Positions 1 through 6,943 of a DNA stretch of 35,666 nt are shown in pieces. The DNA is from a virus, in IMG/VR virus record IMGVR_UViG_3300047409_000413, positions 1 to 35,666 of that record; one strand, 5' to 3'. The position numbers were made by a program, and so were the translations under genes. Under the pieces are notes generated by a model. It saw only the letters and a list, made by a program, of their open reading frames with translations. It had not been told where the DNA came from and did not search any database. Every line of letters starts with the position of its first letter. Position 1 is the stretch's first letter.

Positions 1-469
1 AGGTCATTTGCTTTACAACGTAGTCCCAGTAAATCTTCGAGTAGCCAACGCCCAAAGCTTCCGCGGCCATTCTCACTCTTACATCTTGACTGCGCTCTTT
101 TGAGCGGTCGTACTGCTGAGAAAGAACCGCACTCATCCTGGGCCCTACCGTTGGGTCTCCTGCGCCGATGACGCGCAGGCTGTAAGGCTCGGCACTCAAC
201 CTAGCTACATTGCGCCGGTAGATGATGTTCATGTCCGGCATGGCCACGTTGGTACGCGATGTGTCTTCCTGCTTGGTGTCGCGGCCAGCGGCGTCTTTCT
301 TGTAAATAGGTTTTGTCTTGCATTTGATCGCGCGCCACACTTCCACCCACTCATCCCAGACATTCATGCGTAGCCATTTTTTCGACTCGTCGCGGCGCTG
401 AATGACCTCCGAGCAGTAGGTCGAAGGCTGCGAGATGCCGTCAGGAAGTGGGACGCTGGTCGCAGACAT
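1..469 (-). CDS. Phage portal protein, N-terminal part (truncated by window edge)
   Basis: This frame is open from an ATG at 469 to the left edge, giving about 156 residues without a stop. The visible part has a charged N-terminus, then a stretch containing TSRTNVAMPDMNIIYRRNVA and AEPYSLRVIGAGD. This style is typical of portal proteins, which form the dodecameric DNA channel at one capsid vertex and dock the terminase. The ATG overlaps the stop of the terminase nuclease gene as TAATG, so the two are translationally coupled. The order terminase then portal is the usual one in tailed phages and supports the call. The C-terminal two thirds lie outside the window, so the portal family cannot be determined. 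Alternative: another head-vertex protein, judged less likely. Confidence 0.7.
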   Translation of the reverse strand, partial: MSATSVPLPDGISQPSTYCSEVIQRRDESKKWLRMNVWDEWVEVWRAIKCKTKPIYKKDAAGRDTKQEDTSRTNVAMPDMNIIYRRNVARLSAEPYSLRVIGAGDPTVGPRMSAVLSQQYDRSKERSQDVRVRMAAEALGVGYSKIYWDYVVKQMT

Positions 470-1554
470 TAGTAGGCGATCCCTCGGTGAACGGGCTGCC
501 AGTCCGGACGCTTTACATCGTGGCGGATGTAGGTCGGATGCGACATTTCGAGATACCGCAGGTTGTCTGTCATGTGAGTTCTAACCGGCACGGCTTTTCC
601 AGTTGGGTCTTTCGTTTGCGCTTGAGTCGCGGTCAACTGTTGGCGCCGGTTGTTCTTTAGTTGATAAATAAGTTCGGGGCAGCGGTCTTTGAAGATGTGA
701 ATGGTACTCCGTTTCCGCGGCTCCCCGTCGTTGCCCATGACCATGCGCGGCCGCAGCCCCGAGTTAACGATTTCAAAGCCGACGTCGCGGTCTTTTTGCG
801 CATCGTCAAAACTCGGACAGGAGACGCGAAACTCGGGAAGGATCATGTACATTTCATAACGCTGCTGGAAATTCGGCTGCTCTGGGTCGTCGTTGGTTCC
901 TTGTCCAAAAGCTCGAGCAGCGTAATCAATCACACGCGCCGTAATCTGTTCTTCGAAAGGCTGCTCTTTGCTCTGGTTGAAGTTCTCCGGGTTCTCTGCC
1001 GATTCCAGCCAGTGAATCGTCTCCACATAATCCCGGATGCGCATGATGGGTTCATCGTCCGCACATGGGCCAGGCTTGCCAGTTAGTTTCGCTCCGTCAT
1101 AGCGATAGCAGACTTTCGATGGCCACAGTTCGCGGTAATACCATCGATCTCCCCAAGGATCAGTTGCACACCAGAGGAACGCATGCGGAACAGAGGGATG
1201 AGGGTCTAAAGACATTCTCCGCGTCCAGTGCGGCGGAATCGGGAATGAAGGTTCAAGCGTCGAGGTTTCATCCAAGCTGAAAATCAACTGGCCCAAAGTA
1301 GCTTCGGCTTCAATTTCGTACTCTCGCAGGTAGGCGTTTGAATCCGTCATCTGCGTGTACTGCTGGTAGGCCCAGGGCGACAGATGACGATTGATTTCCG
1401 GGACGAACACTTTCTCGCCCGAGCCTTTCCGCGGGTCGGCGTCGTAGTGCAGGCGCAGCACCGTCGCACCGTGTTGGTTCTGGTGCACTCGAATGCCAGG
1501 AGAAGGATAAGTTGGGACGCTAGAGATCACGATGAGAATAGTAGGGCGGCACAC
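469..1554 (-). CDS. Terminase large subunit, C-terminal nuclease half (separate gene)
   Basis: This 361-residue protein matches only the C-terminal half of a TerL: the RNase H-like nuclease that cuts concatemeric DNA during packaging. Visible features are the post-linker strand TVLRLHYDADP (31-41), the start of the nuclease fold at RRMSLDPHP (Asp117), RVIDYAARAFG (Asp210) and HMTDNLRYL (Asp330), which are candidate metal-binding acidic residues. There is no Walker A or B. The start is a GTG at 1554 preceded by AGGGGG with 8-nt spacing, so it is a real translation start and not simply a broken gene tail. The matching ATPase half lies upstream at 7107-7853, about 5.5 kb away. The first ~18 residues (MCRPTILIVISSVPTYPSP) have no obvious TerL counterpart. 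The family assignment is strong; the idea that the two halves work together is inferred. Confidence 0.85.
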   Translation of the reverse strand: MCRPTILIVISSVPTYPSPGIRVHQNQHGATVLRLHYDADPRKGSGEKVFVPEINRHLSPWAYQQYTQMTDSNAYLREYEIEAEATLGQLIFSLDETSTLEPSFPIPPHWTRRMSLDPHPSVPHAFLWCATDPWGDRWYYRELWPSKVCYRYDGAKLTGKPGPCADDEPIMRIRDYVETIHWLESAENPENFNQSKEQPFEEQITARVIDYAARAFGQGTNDDPEQPNFQQRYEMYMILPEFRVSCPSFDDAQKDRDVGFEIVNSGLRPRMVMGNDGEPRKRSTIHIFKDRCPELIYQLKNNRRQQLTATQAQTKDPTGKAVPVRTHMTDNLRYLEMSHPTYIRHDVKRPDWQPVHRGIAY

Positions 1555-1573
1555 GTTTACCGCCCCCTGTTAA

Positions 1574-1849
1574 TTAGCCGCCTACACTCCAGTTGGTTGC
1601 GGCCTTGTCTTCTGCCCCCACCGTCCACGGATTACCGTTGTTGTCGGTGAGCGTGCCATTGAGGTCTTTGTAGATGTAAGAGTTTGCGGTCCAGCCGGTT
1701 CCACTTGCCCGGCGCGCCTTGTTTCCGCCACCGTTGGTGAGTGCGGCTACGGCTTGGTCGTAAGTCAGCGCTTTCGGATCTTGCGCAGGTTTTGCGGGTG
1801 GTTTTGCTGGTGCTTGTGGCTTTGCTGCTGGTTTATCTATTGGGTCCAT
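1574..1849 (-). CDS. Tad2/DUF2829-like small protein (candidate anti-Thoeris sponge)
   Basis: The protein has 91 residues from the ATG at 1849, chosen because GAGGAGA sits 6-7 nt upstream. An in-frame ATG at 1879, overlapping the previous stop, would add ten residues. Residues 7-25 are a Pro/Ala/Lys linker. Residues 28-90 follow the DUF2829 layout: an N-terminal 'Y-D-Q-A-V-A-A-L...ARR' segment (30-47), a middle strand pair (SYIYKDLNGT), and a C-terminal PWTVGAEDKAATNWSV, resembling the family's 'PW..S..DL.A.DW.V'. Known members include Tad2, which binds and hides the gcADPR signal of Thoeris defence. The function is inferred from this weak pattern only. The Pro-rich tail and the position among late genes are unusual for an anti-defence gene, so a virion-associated small protein is the main alternative. 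Confidence 0.45.
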   Translation of the reverse strand: MDPIDKPAAKPQAPAKPPAKPAQDPKALTYDQAVAALTNGGGNKARRASGTGWTANSYIYKDLNGTLTDNNGNPWTVGAEDKAATNWSVGG

Positions 1850-1871
1850 GGTTTGTCTCCTCTTTTTTGAC

Positions 1872-2093
1872 TTAGCCATATATTGCGCTCCGGAGTGCGG
1901 AATCTGGCTTTCGCTCGAACTTACGGCACCAATCCTCTGGTCGAATGACCCCGGATACAATCTGGCATCGGTCTCGGTGCTTCATAAAATGCTTGCAGGC
2001 CCCACAGTGGTTCGCGCCTTTTGCGGGATGCTCAAAACTGACTTCATCTTTGCCGAACGCTTTGCGATTGTCTGGCAGCTTGCGCTCGATCAT
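1872..2093 (-). CDS. HiPIP-like four-cysteine small protein with AIYG C-terminus
   Basis: This 73-residue protein starts at an ATG that overlaps the upstream stop (ATGA). Four cysteines at 30, 33, 43 and 56 are arranged as CGACKHF then C then PEDWCRKF. That spacing (C-x2-C-x2-F ... C ... x-W-C-x2-F) resembles high-potential iron-sulfur proteins, which bind a 4Fe-4S cluster, and similar small proteins occur in phage genomes. A zinc site is also possible. The protein ends RSAIYG, nearly the same as the C-terminus of its upstream neighbour (RSAFYG). The role in the phage is unknown. Confidence 0.6.
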   Translation of the reverse strand: MIERKLPDNRKAFGKDEVSFEHPAKGANHCGACKHFMKHRDRCQIVSGVIRPEDWCRKFERKPDSALRSAIYG

Positions 2094-2269
2094 CCGTAGA
2101 ACGCGCTCCGCTTTGGCTTCGCGGCGTATTCCGACTTGCCGCTTTTGGCTTTGCGCTTCTCAGAAAGCATGATCGCAATCGCCTGCTTCTGCGAAGAAAC
2201 TGGAGAACCGGAGCCCCCAGATTTGAGAGCTCCAGTCTTCCATTTGTGCATCACTTCGTTCCACGGCAT
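2090..2269 (-). CDS. Small basic phage protein, DUF6496-like, AFYG C-terminus
   Basis: This 59-residue gene starts at an ATG at 2269 and its stop overlaps the next start (ATGA). The sequence begins MPWNEVMHKWKTGALKSG, followed by a 'SPVSSQKQAIAIMLSEKRKA' core. This layout (short helix, Gly/Ser turn, then 'KQAIAI.LSE.RKA') is seen in small basic proteins of many phage late regions annotated as DUF6496. The tail is Lys/Arg-rich and ends KPKRSAFYG. Its function is unknown; a virion-associated or DNA-contacting role would suit the charge. It is clustered with other small genes carrying the same C-terminal motif. Confidence 0.7.
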   Translation of the reverse strand: MPWNEVMHKWKTGALKSGGSGSPVSSQKQAIAIMLSEKRKAKSGKSEYAAKPKRSAFYG

Positions 2270-2284
2270 CGAAATGCTCCGGAA

Positions 2285-2905
2285 CTAGGCAGGCGTTCCG
2301 AACGTCAATACCATCTTCCCTGGCCGAGTCGGGCTGTCCGTCACGGTCAAAGTGTCGGTCCCAACTACGCCTGTCTTGGTGTCGGTGCAGGACACATTCG
2401 CAGTGCGCGGGTTAACTGCCGGTGGCACAGCCTTCACAGCTTGGAAGGTCGCGGAACCGTCGGCATTCTGAACCAGGGTTGCAATGGTTGGATCGTCGAT
2501 CGCCCACTGTACGGCTGTGGGGTCAAGGGTTACTGGATTTCCGTCCGCGTCAGTTTCAATCTCTGAGCAGGGGATTGTCTGGGTATCGGTCTCTTGTCCT
2601 GGCATTTGTGTTTCTCCTTTGGAAAGTTCGAATCTGGATAGTTTTGATTGCCCACTACCTGCCTCACTGGGTTGGCCCCAGTTGAGTACCATCTTGCCGC
2701 CTTCCCCGAGTACAGAGAGAATGCGTTCAAGCTTTTGTTCTACCGCAATCAGCCGAGTCTGGATGTCCTCGAGTTTTTTCGCTTCGGAGCGTTCCCAATC
2801 CTCCGCTTCTTCGAGCTCACCGGCAATGGCCTTGACGCGGCGGAGGATCTCGGCGACATCCTGCGTTAACCACTGCGGATTGTTTGGATTCTTCTTGCTC
2901 GGCAT
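2285..2905 (-). CDS. Coiled-coil protein fused in frame to an Ig-like domain; internal start likely
   Basis: The full frame gives 206 residues. Residues 13-68 are a probable coiled coil rich in Glu, Lys and Leu. Residues 101-206 look like a bacterial Ig-like (Big_2-type) beta domain, with VQWAIDDPTIATL and GTDTLTVTD segments. The segment GKMVLNWGQP at 70-79 recurs as GKMVLTFGTP near the C-terminus. An ATG at 2605 (Met101) has AAAGGAGA ideally placed upstream, so a separate ~106-residue product from the same frame is likely. The ATG at 2905 has no clear ribosome site. This may be two genes joined by loss of a stop, or one gene with two products. A decoration or tail-accessory role is possible but unproven. 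Confidence 0.6.
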   Translation of the reverse strand: MPSKKNPNNPQWLTQDVAEILRRVKAIAGELEEAEDWERSEAKKLEDIQTRLIAVEQKLERILSVLGEGGKMVLNWGQPSEAGSGQSKLSRFELSKGETQMPGQETDTQTIPCSEIETDADGNPVTLDPTAVQWAIDDPTIATLVQNADGSATFQAVKAVPPAVNPRTANVSCTDTKTGVVGTDTLTVTDSPTRPGKMVLTFGTPA

Positions 2906-2921
2906 GTATTTATCTTAAAGA

Positions 2922-2953
2922 GTGCGGAAAGAAATATATGGTCACTTTCGCAC
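2922..2953 (-). other. Hairpin in the gap between two late genes
   Basis: GTGCGGAAAG (2922-2931) and CTTTCGCAC (2945-2953) form an inverted repeat with a single bulged G and a 13-nt AT-rich loop. It lies in the 52-bp gap between the stop at 2958 and the start at 2905. No T-run follows it on the minus strand, so it is not a classical intrinsic terminator. It could be an mRNA-processing or translation-control hairpin for the following gene, which lacks a clear ribosome site. Confidence 0.35.
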
Positions 2954-2957
2954 AGGT

Positions 2958-3134
2958 TCACTCACCGTAGAAAGCGCGCCCTTTGACTTTGTTCAATCGC
3001 GGATTCTTTTTGCGCGCCGACTTTGACGCCCGACGTGTAGCCGCACCGAGGATGGCACCCGCACGATCTTTGCTGATGCCTTCCTTACTGGCTATGCTGG
3101 ATTGCACTTTCTGGAAGCCCGGATGCGCTGACAT
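2958..3134 (-). CDS. Small basic phage protein with AFYGE C-terminus
   Basis: The protein is 58 residues from the ATG at 3134, chosen because GGAGGA lies 6 nt upstream; an in-frame ATG at 3152 would sit before that ribosome site. The pattern 'MSAHPGFQKVQSSIASKEG' then 'DRAGAILGAATRRASKSARKKNPRL' is of a type recurrent in phage structural regions, with helical, Lys/Arg-rich content. It ends GRAFYGE, sharing the AFYG motif of neighbouring genes. It overlaps the upstream zinc-protein gene by about 50 nt in another frame. The biochemical role is unknown. Confidence 0.7.
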   Translation of the reverse strand: MSAHPGFQKVQSSIASKEGISKDRAGAILGAATRRASKSARKKNPRLNKVKGRAFYGE

Positions 3135-3354
3135 GGATGATCCTCCGTGCATGGCCGTTATGCCACTTTCGACAAAACCTGCAACGATACGGATGTACGA
3201 CTTCGCCCAACTGCTCGAGCATCATGCGGCATATGGCTTTCGCGTGACCTTTGCTCGAATGCGCTTTCTTCCCGATGCAGCCGCGTTCGGAGCGTTTGAC
3301 GTCGCCAGCGATTGCGTCCCAAAAGCGCCGATTGCGTAACTGTCTGCCGGCCAC
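3085..3354 (-). CDS. Small zinc-binding phage protein
   Basis: This 89-residue protein starts at a GTG at 3354, four nucleotides after the previous stop. The central part reads KKAHSSKGHAKAICRMML followed by HPYRCRFCRKWHNGH. A 'C-x2-C-x2-W-H-x2-H' pattern of this kind is common in tiny phage proteins thought to fold around zinc. The C-terminal ~20 residues overlap the next gene and may be dispensable. Its function is unknown. Confidence 0.55.
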   Translation of the reverse strand: MAGRQLRNRRFWDAIAGDVKRSERGCIGKKAHSSKGHAKAICRMMLEQLGEVVHPYRCRFCRKWHNGHARRIIHVSASGLPESAIQHSQ

Positions 3355-3357
3355 ATC

Positions 3358-3990
3358 TCACCGCGCACCAGAGTTGAACTCACCGTAAAAAGCTGCGTTT
3401 GGCCGCGGCGTGTTGCGCATGTTTCGCGTGGTCTGCATGGCGATGGCTTGAGGTCTGCCAGCACCTGCACCGGACGAAGGACCGCGGAGACTAGCGCGCT
3501 TCTGTATTCCCGGCCCGCGGCGCGAGTCATTTGGCCGGGCTACGCTTCCTAATCTAGCACCGCTTCTTGGTCCGCTTGGATTCTTCACGGAACCTTGGGA
3601 CTGGACAATGCCAGGACCGCGGCGCGCGGGAAGAGTCGGCGACACACTCATAGGTCTCGAGCCGGCCGGTTTGGGAGCGGACCGCTGCACGGGCGGAGTC
3701 GGCGGTTTGAGACTGGTCTGCGGAGTCTCAAAGGAATCCGGTTCGCGTGGAGGCTGATCCTCGCTGGCTCCCATAAGAGCCGTGGTGCGCAGCACTTGGC
3801 CAGATGGAACTTTACCGGCGCCAGGGGAAGTGAAATTGTTGCTTTGCACTCGTTTCGGACTCGCTGCTTTCATTTGTGCCTCCACTTGCCTCTGAAGATG
3901 CGGACGAAGATGTGCCGGCGTCCGCGGACTGGCTGCGGCGCGGCGCATCCCTTCAAGCTTATGCTGATGCTGATTCGGTTGGCCGAACAT
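3358..3990 (-). CDS. Basic, Pro/Ser/Arg-rich disordered protein with AFYGEF C-terminus
   Basis: The protein is 210 residues from the ATG at 3990; a TTG at 4038 would extend it by 16 residues. It is strongly basic, low in hydrophobics and full of Pro, Ser, Arg and Gly (for example PTPPVQRSAPKPAG and RRGPGIVQSQGS), so it is almost certainly disordered. A GPGI element with flanking RR occurs twice. The C-terminus NAAFYGEFNSGAR carries the motif shared with three smaller neighbours. It begins inside the end of the epimerase gene. No known family is recognised; an internal virion or DNA-associated protein is a guess from composition. Confidence 0.6.
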   Translation of the reverse strand: MFGQPNQHQHKLEGMRRAAASPRTPAHLRPHLQRQVEAQMKAASPKRVQSNNFTSPGAGKVPSGQVLRTTALMGASEDQPPREPDSFETPQTSLKPPTPPVQRSAPKPAGSRPMSVSPTLPARRGPGIVQSQGSVKNPSGPRSGARLGSVARPNDSRRGPGIQKRASLRGPSSGAGAGRPQAIAMQTTRNMRNTPRPNAAFYGEFNSGAR

Positions 3991-4972
3991 TGACAGTTTC
4001 GACTTCCTTTGCAGCTTGCGCCCGAACTTGGCCCTCAATCCATTGATACGTCACCCACAGACCTTGTTCAAGCGATATTTTTGGTTCCCAGCCCTTTAAG
4101 ACCTTGCGGGCCATGGTATTGTCTGAATTCCGCCCGCGGACGCCTAGAGAGCCGTCTACATGCTTAATCTCGCATGGCCAGTCGGCTATCTTCATCAGCA
4201 TTTGGGCGAGTTCGTTGATGCTCACCGTGTAGTCGTTACCGATGTTGACCGCGCCGGAGTAGTCCGACTCCATCAGGCACTCGAGACCCTTACATACGTC
4301 GTCCACGTAAACGAATGATCGGCGTTGCAAGCCGTCGCCCCAGAGTTCAATTTCGTGTTTACCAGCCAACTTAGCCATGGCGATCTTTCGCGAGAGCGCT
4401 GCCGGCGCTTTTTCGCGACCGCCGTCCCAGGTCTCTTCTGGGCCATAGACGTTGTGGAATCGCGTGATCCGTGTAGTGAGCCCGTAATCCTTGGAGAAGT
4501 GTTCACAAAGCTTCTCCGTAGTCAGTTTCCCCCATCCGTAAGCCGCCTCGGGCAGCGCGGGATATACTTCCGACTCTTTCAATGGCGCCGCATCCACCGT
4601 CTCCTGGTTATACTCGGGATAAACACAAGCCGAAGATGAGTAGAGCAACCGCGGGACGTTAGCTTCTTTCGCGGCGCGCAAGACGTTCAAGTCAATCTGC
4701 AAACTGTTGTGCAGGATTTCCGCGTGGTGAGTTGAGATCCAGCCAATCCCGCCCATGTCGGCCGCCAAGTGATAGACGCGGTCCACGCCTTTTACTGCCA
4801 TCCAGGCTATGCCCAGTTTGCGGAGGTCGTTTTCGATGAATTCGTCGCACTCGTTTGCCGAGAATTCCGGCTGCTTAATGTCCACTCCGCGGACCCAGTG
4901 CCCTTGGGCTTTAAGGTGCCGGGTAAGCCAGTGGCCGATAAATCCGCCGGCGCCGGTTATGCTGATACGCAT
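3959..4972 (-). CDS. NAD-dependent sugar epimerase, GDP-mannose 3,5-epimerase-like
   Basis: This 337-residue extended short-chain dehydrogenase is close to the GDP-mannose 3,5-epimerase pattern, which makes GDP-L-galactose or GDP-L-gulose. Visible motifs are the NAD-binding GAGGFIG (7-13), HLAADMGGIGWI (68-79), the catalytic SSSACVYPE (112-120, candidate Cys116), YGWGK (Tyr145, Lys149), GGREKAP (184-190, candidate Lys188) and VRGRNSDNT (278-286). These are the family's diagnostic residues, including the active-site Cys/Lys pair. Full length is close to that of typical bacterial members. It overlaps the glycosyltransferase gene by 16 nt, so the two are probably co-translated and act on the same glycan. 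Other GDP-sugar epimerases remain possible. The last ~20 residues look like a low-complexity tail. Confidence 0.85.
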   Translation of the reverse strand: MRISITGAGGFIGHWLTRHLKAQGHWVRGVDIKQPEFSANECDEFIENDLRKLGIAWMAVKGVDRVYHLAADMGGIGWISTHHAEILHNSLQIDLNVLRAAKEANVPRLLYSSSACVYPEYNQETVDAAPLKESEVYPALPEAAYGWGKLTTEKLCEHFSKDYGLTTRITRFHNVYGPEETWDGGREKAPAALSRKIAMAKLAGKHEIELWGDGLQRRSFVYVDDVCKGLECLMESDYSGAVNIGNDYTVSINELAQMLMKIADWPCEIKHVDGSLGVRGRNSDNTMARKVLKGWEPKISLEQGLWVTYQWIEGQVRAQAAKEVETVNVRPTESASA

Positions 4973-5925
4973 TGTGCGAGTCCTACTTTCTGAAAGAGTT
5001 GCTCAAAGCGAAGTTCCATGGCGTGCTCGTCGCGGACGTATTCCGCAGCGAGTTCCCCGAAATGAGCATCGGCTTCTAGAGCAACGAGGATTTGCGCCGC
5101 GCATTGTTCTGGTGTCTCGTAAGCGAAATGATGGTGCATCCGTACAGGCTGTTTCGGACAGACAAGAGCACATCCACTCGCCATCGACTCGAGAATCTTC
5201 GCCACCAGCACATTGCTCAGGCTCGGAAACGTCACGAAGACCTGAATCCGCCGGTACTGCGAGGCCAGCAGTTCCGTGCTCTTTTCGACGTTGATTCCAT
5301 CTAGGTCTGATACTGTAATCGTTCCATTGCAGACTCGCATGTCAATCCCGCGGACGTGCTTCATAACTTCCCGGTAGAACCTTTCTCGCTTAGGGTACAT
5401 CAGTCCAATGAAAGCGCACGGCACGTCGCGCTCTGGATAGCAATGCCGAGGACCGCCGTGCGTGTCGGCATAATCCAGCGTTGCCGAACTCGCTAGGTCT
5501 CCAGGGTGAAACATCTTCGTATCAATTCCCAGCGGCAGGAACTCGCCTTTGTATTTCGCGGCATCGTCTTTGTCGGGGAAGAAATGGAAGTCCAGCCACG
5601 GCTTGTAGTCTTCGAAGTTTAATGAGTAGTCTTCGCGGACAAAGCTTTCGTGATACCAGCCGACCTTCGGAATCTTGAGGCCATCCCATCCTTTGTAAAA
5701 CTGTTTGATCCATGGACCCAGATGCTCGGGACCTGAAACCAGCAAGAGGTCATGGTCGGCGATGGGCTTATTGATCCGTTCCGCCTGGTCGCTGCGAATC
5801 TTTTGTACGGGCGGGATGGCAATCTCCGTCACCTGATGCCCCATGCGGGAGAGTACGCGCGCAAAGCCGCGGGACTGGCCCCATGAGGCGTAAGGCGAAT
5901 CGGAATAGAATGCTGCGATCTTCAT
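4957..5925 (-). CDS. GT-B-type glycosyltransferase
   Basis: This 322-residue protein has an N-terminal Rossmann-like half (MKIAAFYSDSPYASWGQSRG, then VLSRMGHQVTEI) and a C-terminal half with LPLGIDTKMF, VPCAFIGLMYPKRERF and FPSLSNVLVAKILESM. This 'F.SLSN..V.KILE.MASGC.LV' stretch is the nucleotide-sugar binding part of group-1-type glycosyltransferases. It should transfer a sugar from a nucleotide donor in the cytoplasm; the acceptor cannot be read from sequence. The start overlaps the upstream methyltransferase stop (ATGA). The epimerase immediately downstream suggests a GDP-sugar donor. The target could be host surface polysaccharide, phage DNA or virion protein. Confidence 0.8.
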   Translation of the reverse strand: MKIAAFYSDSPYASWGQSRGFARVLSRMGHQVTEIAIPPVQKIRSDQAERINKPIADHDLLLVSGPEHLGPWIKQFYKGWDGLKIPKVGWYHESFVREDYSLNFEDYKPWLDFHFFPDKDDAAKYKGEFLPLGIDTKMFHPGDLASSATLDYADTHGGPRHCYPERDVPCAFIGLMYPKRERFYREVMKHVRGIDMRVCNGTITVSDLDGINVEKSTELLASQYRRIQVFVTFPSLSNVLVAKILESMASGCALVCPKQPVRMHHHFAYETPEQCAAQILVALEADAHFGELAAEYVRDEHAMELRFEQLFQKVGLAQCVSA

Positions 5926-6443
5926 TCGATAATCCCCATTCCATAGCTTCCGCGCACAACAATGAACTTGCGCTTGGTTTGTTTGGCGTAACGCTCACAG
6001 GCCATCACCACCCCAGGATAGTCTGGCGCTTCGCAGTCGTGAACTAGAATCTTCTTGGCCCGCGGCCCGAAGTTCTCGAGGTCCGACATGCACCCTTCAT
6101 AGGTGTGATCGCCATCCACGAACAATAATTCTAGGTTGTCCGGAATCGCGGACTTGATGCGTGCGGCTTCTTTGATGCTGTCGGCGTGAAGGAATGTCCA
6201 GTGCGGATGGCCAGCGAAGATGTAAAAACAACTGGTTATATCCACGCTGTACAGGTGCCCGCTGCGGTCTTCGATTCCAGCCAGGAGTGCTGAGGTTGAG
6301 AAGCCTTGCCGTACTCCGATTTCGAGTACATTACCGGCGGACATTTCCCGCATCATGGGCAAGTGCTGCTGGATGTCGCTCCACATTGCCAAGTTCGCGG
6401 CGTAACGACTAGCGGCGGTTGGTTGAATAGTTTGGACGCTCAC
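5922..6443 (-). CDS. Class I SAM-dependent methyltransferase (Methyltransf_24 type)
   Basis: This 173-residue protein has the SAM-binding motif I NVLEIGVRQGFSTSALL (38-54), an acidic end of strand 2 (LYSVDIT), and LELLFVDGDHTYEGCMSDLE, typical of the Methyltransf_24 group. Members methylate small molecules or sugars, often within glycan clusters. It is joined by ATGA overlaps to the protein-methyltransferase gene before it and the glycosyltransferase after it, so the unit is co-translated. A sugar-decorating role is an inference from context. Confidence 0.8.
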   Translation of the reverse strand: MSVQTIQPTAASRYAANLAMWSDIQQHLPMMREMSAGNVLEIGVRQGFSTSALLAGIEDRSGHLYSVDITSCFYIFAGHPHWTFLHADSIKEAARIKSAIPDNLELLFVDGDHTYEGCMSDLENFGPRAKKILVHDCEAPDYPGVVMACERYAKQTKRKFIVVRGSYGMGIIE

Positions 6444-6943
6444 GCTTCGGCTCCGCGAGTGAATGGCGCATAGGCTGCGACTTCAATGCGCACCAGCTTA
6501 TCACCTTCCCGCTTGTGAACTTCAATGGCTGCGGAGTTTCCGCGCGCTACGGGAACAACCAAGATGCCTCCGTCCCGCAACTGATGGGCCCACATCGGAG
6601 AAATTCTATTCGCTTCAAAGGTCACGAGAACCGCGTCAAACTTTTCGCCAGAATCAAACTCGTAACCGTTGGCCATGACTAGCGCCACATGCGCCGGCAG
6701 TTTATCTGCTACGCCCGGATGCCTTTCCACGTCGATCGAGACGACTGACCGACAACGCTCTGCCAGTACCGCGGTCTGGTAACCGGAACCGGTCCCAATC
6801 TCGAGCACGTCTTGGGCATCGTCGCCGAGGAGTGAAGCTAGCAAGTAGGCCATCTCCGTCGTTGGAACGGTGCAGAGATCGTTAATCGGCACCGGGAATG
6901 GCGGATTCGAGCCGTCTGGCGTGAACTGGCAGCGGTCAATCAT
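6440..6943 (-). CDS. Protein-L-isoaspartate O-methyltransferase-like enzyme
   Basis: The protein is 167 residues from the ATG at 6943, chosen because it overlaps the preceding stop as ATGA; an in-frame ATG at 6958 would add five. It has the PCMT-type SAM site VLEIGTGSGYQTAVLAE with the upstream 'VPTTEMAYLLASLL' segment, then VVSIDVE and a 'LRDGGILVVPVARG' strand. PCMT enzymes methylate damaged isoaspartyl residues for repair. The family is usually slightly longer, so the N-terminus is compact. In a phage it could repair virion or host proteins, or have a changed substrate. Confidence 0.75.
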   Translation of the reverse strand: MIDRCQFTPDGSNPPFPVPINDLCTVPTTEMAYLLASLLGDDAQDVLEIGTGSGYQTAVLAERCRSVVSIDVERHPGVADKLPAHVALVMANGYEFDSGEKFDAVLVTFEANRISPMWAHQLRDGGILVVPVARGNSAAIEVHKREGDKLVRIEVAAYAPFTRGAEA

